This document shows, in pieces, positions 39,061 through 47,936 of a DNA stretch of 64,000 bases. The stretch lies in contig NZ_JAFCJZ010000025.1 in the NCBI RefSeq assembly GCF_018130765.1, forward strand, positions 1 to 64,000. The letters run 5' to 3'. Origin of the DNA: Bradyrhizobium iriomotense (GTDB taxonomy: Bacteria; Pseudomonadota; Alphaproteobacteria; Rhizobiales; Xanthobacteraceae). Position numbers and translations under genes: made by a program. The notes beneath the pieces were generated by a model. The model did no database searches. It was not told the origin of the DNA and was given only the letters and a program-made list of their open reading frames with translations. Within the stretch, counting starts at the first letter, position 1. The number at the start of each line of letters is the position of its first letter.

Positions 39061-39105
39061 GCGCGCGCGGCTGCCCGTCCCATAACGGCCGCGCGCGCCT
39101 TTTTT
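39061..39105 (+). terminator. Rho-independent terminator between sortase target and sortase
   Basis: GCGCGCGCGGC (39061-39071) pairs perfectly with GCCGCGCGCGC (39088-39098), followed by C and six T. It sits 28 bases after the target stop and 18 bases before the sortase start. The sortase would therefore be made mainly by read-through, fitting a catalyst needed in smaller amount than its substrate. Confidence 0.85.
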
Positions 39106-39122
39106 GGAAGAGCACGGAAACA

Positions 39123-39692
39123 ATGCCCCGCCTCATCTCTCCGCTGGTATTGGCGCTGATCGGCCTCTTTCTGTTCGGCGACGGCGCCTATATCCACGCC
39201 AAGGCGTGGCTGGCGCAGGTGTTGCTGGAGCGGGCGTTCGACCGAAGCATTGCGACGGGCCAACCAGTCAAGCCGTGGTCGTGGGCCGACACCTGGCCGG
39301 TCGCGCGGATCGAAGTCAAGCGGATCGGCGCCAGCGCCATCGTGCTGGAAGGCGCGAGCGGACAGGCGCTCGCTTTCGGACCCGGCCATATCCAGCACAC
39401 GGCTGACGCGGGCGAACGCGGGATTGCCGTCTATGCCGCGCATCGCGACACGCATTTCCGCTTCCTGCGCAATGTTGCCGTGGGTGACATCATCGATGTC
39501 ACACGCAGCGACGGTCAACATTTTCGCTATCGCGCAGATTCCACCGCCGTGGTTCGCTTCGATGAATCAGGTCTCGACGCCACGGCAGGCGGATTCGAGC
39601 TTGTTCTCGCGACCTGCTGGCCATTCGACGCGGTCACGTCCGGCCCCGAGCGCTACATCCTGCATGCAACATTGATTGGAGCCGACAGATAG
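39123..39692 (+). CDS. Class GN sortase (Gram-negative transpeptidase)
   Basis: This 189-residue membrane-anchored transpeptidase has one N-terminal helix (about residues 4-24) followed by a sortase beta-barrel. Catalytic residues are recognisable: H107 in YAAHRDTHF, C165 in LATCWPF and R177 in GPERYILHA. It is expected to cleave the LPKTA signal of the neighbouring vWA protein and join it to an amine or resolve it at the membrane. Gram-negative bacteria lack the Gram-positive acceptor, and the true acceptor is not known to me. The start ATG 39123 follows the terminator closely. Confidence 0.92.
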   Translation: MPRLISPLVLALIGLFLFGDGAYIHAKAWLAQVLLERAFDRSIATGQPVKPWSWADTWPVARIEVKRIGASAIVLEGASGQALAFGPGHIQHTADAGERGIAVYAAHRDTHFRFLRNVAVGDIIDVTRSDGQHFRYRADSTAVVRFDESGLDATAGGFELVLATCWPFDAVTSGPERYILHATLIGADR

Positions 39693-39829
39693 ATCGCCCG
39701 CCGGACAGGCGACACGCGTGAACTTCATTCCACCACACGGCATACCGCCCACATGGTTGCCACTCCGAATGACTCGCCATAGAACAGAGTGACGCGCCAC
39801 CAAATAAGAACAACAGGTGAGGTCACGCT

Positions 39830-42046
39830 ATGGAAGCCCATGTGTCTGCTGCGTCCGCGTCCCGTCCATGGTCTCCGCCCCCCGACGCCAGCGACATCGT
39901 CAAGAATATCCACGCCATGCTGCACCCGCACAACATCGTGCTGGTGGGCGCGACCGACAAGCCCGGCAATTATGCCGAGCGCATCTGGAACAATCTGGTC
40001 AAGTACGGTTTCGAGGGCGGGCTCTATCCGGTCAACGCCAAGCGCGAGACGATCTGGGGTGTCCCCTGCTACAAGGATTTTTCCAGCCTGCCGGAAAGGC
40101 CGGATCACGTGCTGGTGCTCGTGCCGGCGCGCTTTGCCGTGCAGGTGATCCGCGATGCAGCCACAGCCGGCGCGCGCTCGGCCACCATCGTCACCTCGGG
40201 CTTCAGCGAACTGCAGGACGACGAGAGCCAGAGGCTCGCCGCCGACTTGCAGTTGGCGGTGCGCGAAACGGGACTTGCGGTCACCGGGCCGAACTGCCTC
40301 GGCAATTTGAGCGCCGGCGAAAGGCTCTTCACCAACATCGACGACCGCATCGTCACCATGGAACAGGGCGCGGTGGCGATCGCCGGCCAATCCGGCGCCA
40401 TCGTCATGGCAATCCGCCAGGCGCTGGAGGATCGCGGCGTCGGTGTCGGCTACATGGTGACGACAGGCAACGAGGCCGGGCTCGAGACGCCGGACCTGAT
40501 GCGCTATTTCGCCGAAGATCCGAGCATCAGCGTGATCGTCGTTTATCTCGAAGGCGTGCGCAACACCAAGGCGTTCCGCGATGCCTGTAAAGCGGCGCGC
40601 GCCGCCAGCAAGCCGGTGATCGCGCTCAAGCTCGGCGCATCCGAGGGCGGTCGCGCGGCGGCGATGGCCCACACCGGCGCGCTGGCAGGATCGATCGAGA
40701 CGTTCGACGCCATCGCGACGCGCGAAGGCGTCATCCGGGTCGGCGGGCTCGACGAGTTGATCGAGACCACCGAATGCTTCGTCCACTCAGCCGTGCCTAA
40801 AGGCGATCGGCTCGCCGCCGTGACGCTGTCCGGCGGCAAGCGCGGCATGCTGATCGATGCCTTCTACAAGGAAGGCCTGAATTTTGCGCCGCTGAGCCCG
40901 CATGTCAGTACGGAACTGGCAAAGATGCTCGGGCCGGGCTCGATCGTCGGCAATCCGCTCGACGCCGGCTTTGCCGCGGTGGTCGACCCTTCCGTCTACA
41001 TGAAGTCGATCAAGCTGATGATCGACGACCCCGATATCGACATCGTCATCATCGATGCCGAGCTGCCGAAGGCGCCGCACGAGGTGCGCGAGCGCAATTT
41101 GCGTATCGTCAACGAGATGGCGAGCCGGGCCGCCAAGCCCGTGATCTATATCAGCGCGATGTCGATCGGCTTCACGGAATTCACCAAGACCTTGCGCAAA
41201 TCGCTGCCCCATCTCGCAGTGATGCAGGGCATGGACCGCGCGGTGACCGCGATCAAGTCGCTGCTCGCTTATGCGAGGCTGCGGAAAGAAGTGCCCGACA
41301 TTGTCTCGAGCTCGAAGCCCGCCGCGCGCGCCGTGCTGGAAAAGGCGCTGAAATCGGCGAATGGCGCCGCACTCGACGAAATCGCCTCGAAGAAGCTGTT
41401 GAAGGCCTATGGCATCCCGATCTCGAAAGAAGCGATCGCGCAGACGTCGGCGGAGGCGGTGAAGATTGCCAGGCAGATTGGTTTTCCGGTCGTGGCGAAA
41501 GTCGTCAGCGCCGAGATCCTGCACAAGTCCGACATCGGCGGCGTGGTGCTGAACCTCAACGGCGCGGCTGACGTGAAAAAGGCGTTCACCGACATCACCG
41601 CGCGGGTGAAAAAGCTGAAGGGCAAACCGAAGCTCGACGGCATCCTGATCGCGCAGCAGGTCAAGGCCGATCTCGAGCTCGTGGTCGGCGCCTCGCTCGA
41701 TGCCGAAATGGGTCCGGTCGTGCTGTTCGGCACCGGCGGCATCGACATCGAGCTCCTAAAGGACGTGGCGCTTGCCGGCGCGCCGCTGGACGAGGCCGAG
41801 GCGCGGTTCCTGATCGACCGCACCAAGGCCGGCATCAAATTGCGCGGTTATCGCGGCAAGCCGGCCTTGCACGAGGTCTCCGCGGTGAAGGCGCTGGTCG
41901 GCCTGTCCAATCTGATCGCGGATGCCGGCGACCGGATCGCATCGATCGACATCAACCCGTTCCTGATCAACACCAGGACGGGTGTGGCCGTCGATGCCCT
42001 GATCGTGCTGAACAATGCTGCGGCAAAGCGCGCAGCAGGACATTGA
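39830..42046 (+). CDS. ADP-forming acyl-CoA synthetase (acetate-CoA ligase family), single chain
   Basis: This 738-residue fusion of the alpha and beta parts of NDP-forming acyl-CoA synthetases catalyses acid + ATP + CoA to acyl-CoA + ADP + phosphate. A CoA-binding Rossmann domain (HNIVLVGATDKPGNYAERIW near residue 35) is followed by two flavodoxin-like domains. The phosphohistidine region AAMAHTGALAGS lies near residue 280, and an ATP-grasp domain (about 510-735) starts KLLKAYGIPISKEAIAQ. ATG 39830 follows AGGTGAGG. Substrates in this family range from acetate to aryl and branched acids. No neighbour narrows it. Confidence 0.88.
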   Translation: MEAHVSAASASRPWSPPPDASDIVKNIHAMLHPHNIVLVGATDKPGNYAERIWNNLVKYGFEGGLYPVNAKRETIWGVPCYKDFSSLPERPDHVLVLVPARFAVQVIRDAATAGARSATIVTSGFSELQDDESQRLAADLQLAVRETGLAVTGPNCLGNLSAGERLFTNIDDRIVTMEQGAVAIAGQSGAIVMAIRQALEDRGVGVGYMVTTGNEAGLETPDLMRYFAEDPSISVIVVYLEGVRNTKAFRDACKAARAASKPVIALKLGASEGGRAAAMAHTGALAGSIETFDAIATREGVIRVGGLDELIETTECFVHSAVPKGDRLAAVTLSGGKRGMLIDAFYKEGLNFAPLSPHVSTELAKMLGPGSIVGNPLDAGFAAVVDPSVYMKSIKLMIDDPDIDIVIIDAELPKAPHEVRERNLRIVNEMASRAAKPVIYISAMSIGFTEFTKTLRKSLPHLAVMQGMDRAVTAIKSLLAYARLRKEVPDIVSSSKPAARAVLEKALKSANGAALDEIASKKLLKAYGIPISKEAIAQTSAEAVKIARQIGFPVVAKVVSAEILHKSDIGGVVLNLNGAADVKKAFTDITARVKKLKGKPKLDGILIAQQVKADLELVVGASLDAEMGPVVLFGTGGIDIELLKDVALAGAPLDEAEARFLIDRTKAGIKLRGYRGKPALHEVSAVKALVGLSNLIADAGDRIASIDINPFLINTRTGVAVDALIVLNNAAAKRAAGH

Positions 42047-42051
42047 TGTCG

Positions 42052-42118
42052 CGTAGGGCGGGTTACGCTTCCGCCTTCGCTCTGCGAGCTTCGGCGGGAC
42101 AAGTCGTTAACCCGCCCG
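42052..42118. repeat. T-family related palindromic element, short variant
   Basis: GCGTAGGGCGGGTTA at the left pairs with TTAACCCGCCC at 42108-42118, and an internal hairpin (CCGCCTTCG...CTTCGGCGG) fills the middle. It is a shorter relative of the T elements and sits directly behind the acyl-CoA synthetase gene. Confidence 0.6.
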
Positions 42119-42173
42119 ATGTACCATTGCGGCCTCCTTCCAACTTCCCCGCTTTGGTCGTAGACTCAGCCTC

Positions 42174-43004
42174 ATGGCACGCGCGAGCAATCTTGTGATC
42201 GGAACGGCGACGCTGGCGGTGATCGCCGTGGCGTTCGGCGGCCTGCTCGGGGTGCAGAAATGGCGCACCATCCAGAGCCGCAGCCAGTTGCGCGTGGTGT
42301 TCGAGGGCGGCTCCGCCAGCGGCCTGCGCCGCGGCGGCCCGGTCAATTTTGACGGCGTGCTCGCGGGCCAGATCCTGTCGATCAAGCTGGACAATCCCCG
42401 CAAGGTCGTGGCGCTGGTGATGCTCGACAACTCCGCGCCGATCCGCAAGGACACCGTGGCCGGTATCGAGTTCCAGGGTCTCACCGGCGTCGCCGCGGTC
42501 TCCTTGATCGGCGGAGCGCCCTCCGCGCCGCCGGTACCGCTGGATTCGGACGGCATTCCCGTGCTCACCGCCGATCTCAGCGACGTCGAATCCATCGTCG
42601 ACACCCTGCACAGCGTCGACCGCACCATCGTGAGCAACGCCCCTGCGATCAAGGAGGGCCTGCGCACATTCGAGACCACTACCGCCGATCTCAGGAGCAA
42701 GGGTGGCGAGATCGATTCCGTGATGGCCAAGGTCGACACCGCCTTTGCGGGATTCGACAAGGCCGTCACCAAGATCGAGGGCGTAGTGCCCGGCTTCGTC
42801 GACGGCAAGGTCGACGAGCTGTTCGAGAAGGTGCAGGGGCTGCGCGAGCTCGCGGACACCATGAAGAAGAAATCGGCTGTTTACCTCGAGGATATTCGCC
42901 GTTCGCTGCTCGACGTCAGCGAGACCGCCAACAAGATGGCCGGCACGCCCGTGCCCGCTGTCGTCCCGCGCCCGCCACGCAAGCCTCCGCAGAAGAAGCA
43001 GTAG
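42174..43004 (+). CDS. MlaD/MCE-domain protein (orphan)
   Basis: The 276-residue product has an N-terminal membrane anchor (residues 5-24). One MCE domain follows (about 35-115: QLRVVFEGGSASGLRRGGPV, GIEFQGLTGVAAVSLIGG). A helical region of about 120 residues with coiled-coil character comes next, and the tail is proline- and lysine-rich. MCE proteins form hexameric rings that carry phospholipids or sterols between membranes, usually with MlaE permease and MlaF ATPase. Neither partner gene is adjacent. The frame begins with ATG 42174. Confidence 0.85.
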   Translation: MARASNLVIGTATLAVIAVAFGGLLGVQKWRTIQSRSQLRVVFEGGSASGLRRGGPVNFDGVLAGQILSIKLDNPRKVVALVMLDNSAPIRKDTVAGIEFQGLTGVAAVSLIGGAPSAPPVPLDSDGIPVLTADLSDVESIVDTLHSVDRTIVSNAPAIKEGLRTFETTTADLRSKGGEIDSVMAKVDTAFAGFDKAVTKIEGVVPGFVDGKVDELFEKVQGLRELADTMKKKSAVYLEDIRRSLLDVSETANKMAGTPVPAVVPRPPRKPPQKKQ

Positions 43005-43057
43005 CCTTCTTACCCTCCCCTCGAGGGTGGCAGTCCCGCCTGATCCAGCGACGAGTC

Positions 43058-46000
43058 CTACCACGCGTAGCGCACGACGCCCTTGCCGGCATAGGACCGC
43101 GTGACGTTCGAGAACTCGCCTTCGAAAGTTGCCGACGCGGACCAGCCGTTCATCCAGTTCATCTGCACCGACGCCGTGGTCAGCGCGGAATCACGCGCCT
43201 GAGCGGCGCCGTTCACGACAAAGGCCGAACCCGGCAGCGTCTGGAACACCGCACCGACGGTGCGGTCCGGATTGAAGTCATGCGCCCAGGCGAGCCGGCC
43301 GCGCAGGGTCATCAGGCCGCCGGCCGCCGCAAATGACCTGTCCGCGCGCAGGCCGAGCTCGGTGCGGGTGCTGGTCACGTCCTTGGCCGCATAGTTGAGC
43401 GCAAAGGTGTTGTTGCCGACCACTGCGAATTCCGAATAGTTCGGAAGGCTGAACATGGTGGCCTGGAGCGCGGCATAGGGCGTGAGACCGATCCACTGCG
43501 TGGCATAGCGATAACCGCCCTCGACGCGTCCCGAGATCGAGTTGGCGTTGAACTGCGCCCGCAATTGATCGACGCCTGCGGCGATGACGATGCGGTTCGT
43601 GGTGACGTCCTGCCAGCCATAGGCGAGCGCGGCGGTGATATAGGCCGATCCCGCCGTGTGCCGCACGAAGGCGCCGGCCTGGAACAGGTCGGAGCGGCCC
43701 CAGCCGAGTCCGTTGGTGTTGAAGCCGGTGCCGCCGCCGGCCAGCGCGACACCGGCGATCGTCGACGGCGAGAAGCGGTAATCGAGGCCGACCGCCGTAC
43801 CGTAGACGCTGCTGCTGCTGGTGTTGGAGCCGAGGGCAGTGTTGCCGTCGGTGGTCTGCGAGCCACCATAGCTGGCTGCCCAGACGTCCCAGCGCTGCTC
43901 GAAGGTCGCAGGCGGCGCCTTGCGGTAGATCGAGGCGAAGGCATCGCGCGCGCTTCTGTCACGCGCGTTCTTGCCGGTCGCGGCATAGGCGCTCGCCTCG
44001 TCGGCAAACGGAGTCGCATCAGGTGCACCGCTACGCCCCGAGCCGAACACGTCGGTCAGCAGATTGATGAACAGGTTCATCGCGTTGAAGGTCGCCTGCT
44101 GTGAGCCCGTGCCCGATTCGCCGGAGGCCTGTGTGAGGCCGGCCGGAGAGAGATTGGCGAGCGCCACGGGAAGGCTGCCGGTGCTGTTGAAATAATTCGT
44201 CAGCACGTTGGCGACGTTCTGCTGATTGATGTTGAGGCCGCCGCCATAGCCCAGCGCGAGGTCGAGGTAGACGTTGTGAAGATCGTAGCTGAGCGTCGCG
44301 TGCAGGTTCGACGAGAGCCCCGCAACGACCGGGTTGAACGCATCGGGGAGCGTCGTCGCAGTCAGGATCGTGTAGTGCTTGGCGATCGAGCCGGTCGGGA
44401 CGACCACGACCGTTGCACCGCCGAGCGTCGCCGTGCCCGTGACGACCGCAAGGCCGTTGCTGGCGCCCGAGACCTGCACCATGTAGCTCGACGCCGACGT
44501 GAAGGTGAGGTCGCCCGATACGGTGAGCGTGCCGGTCGGATTGCCCGGCGCCAGCGTGCCGCCATTGATGGTGGTCGTGCCGACCGTGCCGACGCCGCCG
44601 AACGTGCCGCCGCTCGCGACGGTCACGGTGCCGTTGATGGTGCCGGCGAGCAGAAGCGTGCCGCCGAGCACGGTCCAGTCCTGATTGCCGGTGCCGGTCA
44701 CGGTCCAGGTCGAGCTGTCGATCTTGTTGAAGGTCGCAAAGCCGTCGTACTGGAGGCCAGTGCCGATCAGGTCGAGATTGAACGTATCCTTGCCGGTGCC
44801 GCCGAGCTGGAACGTGTCAGTTCCGGATGCAAGCACCTGGCCGTTGATCACGCTGCCGGGGCCAAGGGTGAGCGTGTTGTTGCCGCAGCCGCAGAAGTCG
44901 ATCGCAATAGCACCCGACGCGCCGGCGTCGATGGTGCCGGAGTTGAAGACGCTGCCGCCACCACTCAGCATGATGCCTGTGCCATTGGCGCCGACTGTGA
45001 TGGTGCCGGTGTTGACGATCTGGTTGGTCGTGCTGAAGGAGCTTACGTCGACGCCGACGCCGAACGTGCCGACGGTGATCGTGCCGCTATTGGTGATGGT
45101 GTTGGAGTCGCCGACCGCGAAGATGCCTTCGGTCGCATCGCCGCCCGTGATCCGCCCGCTGTTTGTGATCGTGGAGGACGAGCCGTTATAGAGGATGCCC
45201 CAGCCGGCCTGGCCGACAGTGATCGTGCCGCTTTGGCTGATCGTGGCCCGGTCGCCCTGCAGCGAAATGCCGGCCGATCCGGTGTCCCCCACCGTGATCG
45301 TGCCGCCATTGGTGATCTTCGAGTCATCGCCCAACACGGCAATACCGACGCCGAAATCGCCCGCCGTGATCGTGCCGAAATTGCTGACGGTCTGAACGTT
45401 GCCTTGCATGTAGATGCCGGCGGCGTTCTGCCCGACCGTGATCCTGCCGGTGGCCGTATTGGTGATCGTGTTGTTGTTGCTGATCACGAGAATGCCGCCG
45501 GAGAAGCCGGTGGAATCGCCGACCGTGATGGCGCCCGCATTGGTCATGGTCACGCCGCTAACCGCGTAGATGCCGATCGAGTCATCCACGCCGGTGATCG
45601 TGCCCGTCGCGGCGTTCGTGATCGTGTTGTTCTGGCCGGCGAAGATGCCCGCCCCCGACGCCCCGATCGACAGCGCGCCGCTGTTGGTGACGGTGTTGCT
45701 GTCACCGACCGAAATCGCAATGCCGCTGTTGCCGGCCGCGATCGTCCCGGCATTGGCAATGACGTTATGATCGATCGCAAGGATGCCGCGACCGTTGTCG
45801 AGCACCGTGATGGTACCGTTGTTGGTCACGGTGTTCGCGCTGTCGACACCGATACCGATCAGGCCCGAGCCGGCCGACAGACTGCCGTTGTTGGTGACCG
45901 TGCTGGAATTGTTGACGCCGATCGAGAGCGTCCCGTTGTCGTTCACGGTCGCGCCGGAGAGCACGTTGACATTGAGGCTGTCGACCCCGACGCCGGCCTG

Positions 46001-46189
46001 AAAGCCGTCGGCATCCGTGCCGCTGCAGGTGACAGTCTGGCCTGTCGTGGCCGGATCGGGTGCACAGAGTGCGTTGGCGGGCGTCGCGCAAAGGCTGAGG
46101 CCGACGAAGACCGCCGATACGCCGGCGAGCAATGCAGCGACGAATCGGCGCAGTCGACCCTGCCGCCTCCCTGGCCCCTCGCCTTGCAC
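43058..46189 (-). CDS. Autotransporter with repetitive passenger
   Basis: The product has about 1043 residues. It starts with a basic region and a signal peptide (RRFVAALLAGVSAVFVGLSL, cleavage after ANA). Next comes a passenger of about fifteen imperfect repeats (consensus NTITNSGTITVG...G.GI), rich in G, T, N, S and I, which predicts a right-handed beta-helix. A linker follows, then a C-terminal autotransporter barrel (about the last 280 residues) ending RYAW with the expected aromatic C-terminus. No protease or lipase motif is visible, so an adhesin or surface-structural role is more likely. I chose GTG 46189 because the signal peptide follows closely; the frame is open further upstream to 46360. 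Confidence 0.85.
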   Translation of the reverse strand: MQGEGPGRRQGRLRRFVAALLAGVSAVFVGLSLCATPANALCAPDPATTGQTVTCSGTDADGFQAGVGVDSLNVNVLSGATVNDNGTLSIGVNNSSTVTNNGSLSAGSGLIGIGVDSANTVTNNGTITVLDNGRGILAIDHNVIANAGTIAAGNSGIAISVGDSNTVTNSGALSIGASGAGIFAGQNNTITNAATGTITGVDDSIGIYAVSGVTMTNAGAITVGDSTGFSGGILVISNNNTITNTATGRITVGQNAAGIYMQGNVQTVSNFGTITAGDFGVGIAVLGDDSKITNGGTITVGDTGSAGISLQGDRATISQSGTITVGQAGWGILYNGSSSTITNSGRITGGDATEGIFAVGDSNTITNSGTITVGTFGVGVDVSSFSTTNQIVNTGTITVGANGTGIMLSGGGSVFNSGTIDAGASGAIAIDFCGCGNNTLTLGPGSVINGQVLASGTDTFQLGGTGKDTFNLDLIGTGLQYDGFATFNKIDSSTWTVTGTGNQDWTVLGGTLLLAGTINGTVTVASGGTFGGVGTVGTTTINGGTLAPGNPTGTLTVSGDLTFTSASSYMVQVSGASNGLAVVTGTATLGGATVVVVPTGSIAKHYTILTATTLPDAFNPVVAGLSSNLHATLSYDLHNVYLDLALGYGGGLNINQQNVANVLTNYFNSTGSLPVALANLSPAGLTQASGESGTGSQQATFNAMNLFINLLTDVFGSGRSGAPDATPFADEASAYAATGKNARDRSARDAFASIYRKAPPATFEQRWDVWAASYGGSQTTDGNTALGSNTSSSSVYGTAVGLDYRFSPSTIAGVALAGGGTGFNTNGLGWGRSDLFQAGAFVRHTAGSAYITAALAYGWQDVTTNRIVIAAGVDQLRAQFNANSISGRVEGGYRYATQWIGLTPYAALQATMFSLPNYSEFAVVGNNTFALNYAAKDVTSTRTELGLRADRSFAAAGGLMTLRGRLAWAHDFNPDRTVGAVFQTLPGSAFVVNGAAQARDSALTTASVQMNWMNGWSASATFEGEFSNVTRSYAGKGVVRYAW
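44920..45946 (-). repeat. Coding repeats of the autotransporter passenger
   Basis: About fifteen units of 20-26 codons lie within the autotransporter gene, each built on TN(S/N/A)GTITVG followed by a G.GI turn. They are degenerate at DNA level, unlike a recent tandem expansion, but similar enough (GTGATCGTGCC-type stretches) to allow recombination between units. They specify the coils of a beta-helix. Confidence 0.8.
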
Positions 46190-46402
46190 GCCACACCCCC
46201 ATTCCCAGCAATTCCGGCGGGAACTTAGGCCAGGACGAAGCTCCGCAAAACTACGGGGCCGCTGAAATGCGTCCGTTTGGACCACAACCGAAGCAGAATC
46301 CGAGCGCCATGTTGCAACCGCGCCACGGTTTTGCAGGGCCAATACTCTCATTCTGCGCACCGGGTTCGCGCCAGCGTCGCGCCCGGCGGCATCCGCGGCG
46401 GC

Positions 46403-47443
46403 TCAGTAATTGCTGGCCGCTGCCCCATTCGGGATGCCGTCGATCGGGCACTCGTCGGTGCCCGGCGTCGAGCGGGTCATCGCCTCGACCATGTCGCGCG
46501 TGCCTTCGGGGTCTTTGATCCAGTTCTTGTAGAAATCATACGGGCACGCTGCGACGCCGCGCGGGCTGTCGCCGGAGTTGATCATGCCGGTGTAGCCGCG
46601 GTGGACCAGCTTGTAGAGATGGTTCTGCGACTGACCATTGCGGCGCGCATCGCGGATCAGATGTTTCGAGAGCTGCGCGTACTGGATGCCGTAATCCTCC
46701 TCGCCGCACTCGCCGAGCGTACGGCCGTCAAAGCCGATGATCGCGGAGTGGCCGAAGTACGAGTAGACGCCGTCGAAGCCGGCGGCATTGGCGACCGCGA
46801 CATAGACGTTGTTGGCCCACGCCATCGCCTTGGAGATCATGACCTGCTGCTCCTTGGCCGGATACATGTAGCCCTGGCAACGCACGATCAGCTCGGCGCC
46901 CTTCATGGCGCAATCGCGCCAGATCTCCGGATAATTGCCGTCGTCGCAGATGATCAGGCTGACCTTGAGGCCCTTCGGGCCCTCGGAGACATAGGTGCAA
47001 TTGCCGGGATACCAGCCTTCGATCGGCACCCACGGCATGATCTTGCGATACTTCTGCACGATCTCGCCCTTGTCGTTCATCAGGATCAGGGTGTTGTAGG
47101 GCGCCTTGTGCGGATGCTCCTCGTGGCGTTCGCCGGTGAGCGAGAATACGCCCCACACCTTCGCCTTGCGGCAGGCCTCGGCGAAGATCGCGGTTTCTTC
47201 ACCAGGCACCACGGACGCCGTCTCGTACATCTCCTTGGAGTCGTACATGATGCCTTGCGTGGAATATTCCGGAAAGATCACGAGGTCCATGCCGGGCAGG
47301 CCGACCTTCATGCCGACGATCATGTCGGCGATCTTGCGGGCGTTGTCGAGCACCTCGGCCTTGGTGTGCAGGCGGGGCATCTTGTAGTTGACCACCGCGA
47401 CGCCGACCGTGTCGTTGCTGCTGGAGATATCACCGTGAAGCAT
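46403..47443 (-). CDS. amiE: Aliphatic amidase (acylamide amidohydrolase)
   Basis: The 346-residue enzyme hydrolyses short-chain aliphatic amides (acetamide, propionamide and similar) to the acid and ammonia. It closely resembles Pseudomonas aeruginosa AmiE in length and sequence (MLHGDISSSNDTVGVAVVNYK at the N-terminus). The catalytic triad of the nitrilase superfamily is present as E59 (FPEYS), K134 (YRKIMPW) and C166 (IICDDGNYPE), with E142 also conserved. ATG 47443 follows AGGAGCG. It is the last gene of the eight-gene urt-fmd-ami operon. The usual Pseudomonas regulators AmiC and AmiR and the channel AmiS are absent. Confidence 0.95.
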   Translation of the reverse strand: MLHGDISSSNDTVGVAVVNYKMPRLHTKAEVLDNARKIADMIVGMKVGLPGMDLVIFPEYSTQGIMYDSKEMYETASVVPGEETAIFAEACRKAKVWGVFSLTGERHEEHPHKAPYNTLILMNDKGEIVQKYRKIMPWVPIEGWYPGNCTYVSEGPKGLKVSLIICDDGNYPEIWRDCAMKGAELIVRCQGYMYPAKEQQVMISKAMAWANNVYVAVANAAGFDGVYSYFGHSAIIGFDGRTLGECGEEDYGIQYAQLSKHLIRDARRNGQSQNHLYKLVHRGYTGMINSGDSPRGVAACPYDFYKNWIKDPEGTRDMVEAMTRSTPGTDECPIDGIPNGAAASNY

Positions 47444-47487
47444 GTTGAGCGCTCCTGTCTTTTATTCGTGTGAGATCATCGCGTGGG

Positions 47488-47865
47488 TTAGTGGCTGATC
47501 ATCCAGGGCCGCGCGGTCGGAAAGCCCTTGGCGCCGCTTTTGCTCTGGGTCATCAGCCGTGCGGGCTTCTTCTTCTCGGCCCCGTTCTTGTCCTTCACGG
47601 TCTTGCCCGAGGAACAGCAGCCGCAGCCCGGGCCGTGCGAGGCCTTGTATTGCGCCAGCGTCTGCGGCGCGTGCGAGCTGCGCTCGTTGACGGCGTGCGC
47701 CTTGCGCTTGTCCGCCGGCATGCAGAAGAAATTCGGCGCGGTCAGGATCACCCGCGGCGCCATGGTCTCGCAGTGCGGGCAGCTTTGCGGATCGTCGCAT
47801 TCTGCCATCGGGCGGAGGTCTTTGAACGGACCGCAGTCGTCACAGAGATATTCATAGACCGGCAT
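47488..47865 (-). CDS. fmdB: FmdB-family zinc ribbon protein
   Basis: This small 125-residue protein has a zinc ribbon at the N-terminus: C8 and C11 in YLCDDC, then C29 and C32 in CPHC. A Lys/Ser-rich tail contains a further CGCC motif. FmdB-type proteins accompany formamidase genes (as in Methylophilus methylotrophus) and are suspected regulators of amidase expression or assembly factors; the mechanism is not established. ATG 47865 follows TAGGGATG. It lies between fmdA and amiE in the amide operon. Confidence 0.88.
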   Translation of the reverse strand: MPVYEYLCDDCGPFKDLRPMAECDDPQSCPHCETMAPRVILTAPNFFCMPADKRKAHAVNERSSHAPQTLAQYKASHGPGCGCCSSGKTVKDKNGAEKKKPARLMTQSKSGAKGFPTARPWMISH

Positions 47866-47936
47866 CGCATCATCCCTAACGCGTGTTCAACACAGCTCAC
47901 GGCTACCGCTTATGCGGAGACAGCCCCTCACCCCAA

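Noticed and set aside
37038..39521. An 827-codon open frame on the minus strand
   Set aside because: It is antisense to the vWA sortase target and the sortase, both with intact motifs. Composition is typical of a shadow frame.
44920..45946. Regularly spaced similar segments resembling a CRISPR array
   Set aside because: Units are degenerate, in frame and of coding character, with no conserved 25-40 base direct repeat or unrelated spacers, and there are no cas genes.
44276..46228. A 650-codon frame on the plus strand across the autotransporter passenger
   Set aside because: It mirrors the repetitive codons of the autotransporter. The apparent repeats in its product come from the sense-strand repeats.
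46190..46360. Upstream extension of the autotransporter by 57 residues
   Set aside because: The extra residues lack signal-peptide or ESPR-like character, while GTG 46189 leads directly into the basic region and signal peptide. Kept as an alternative only.
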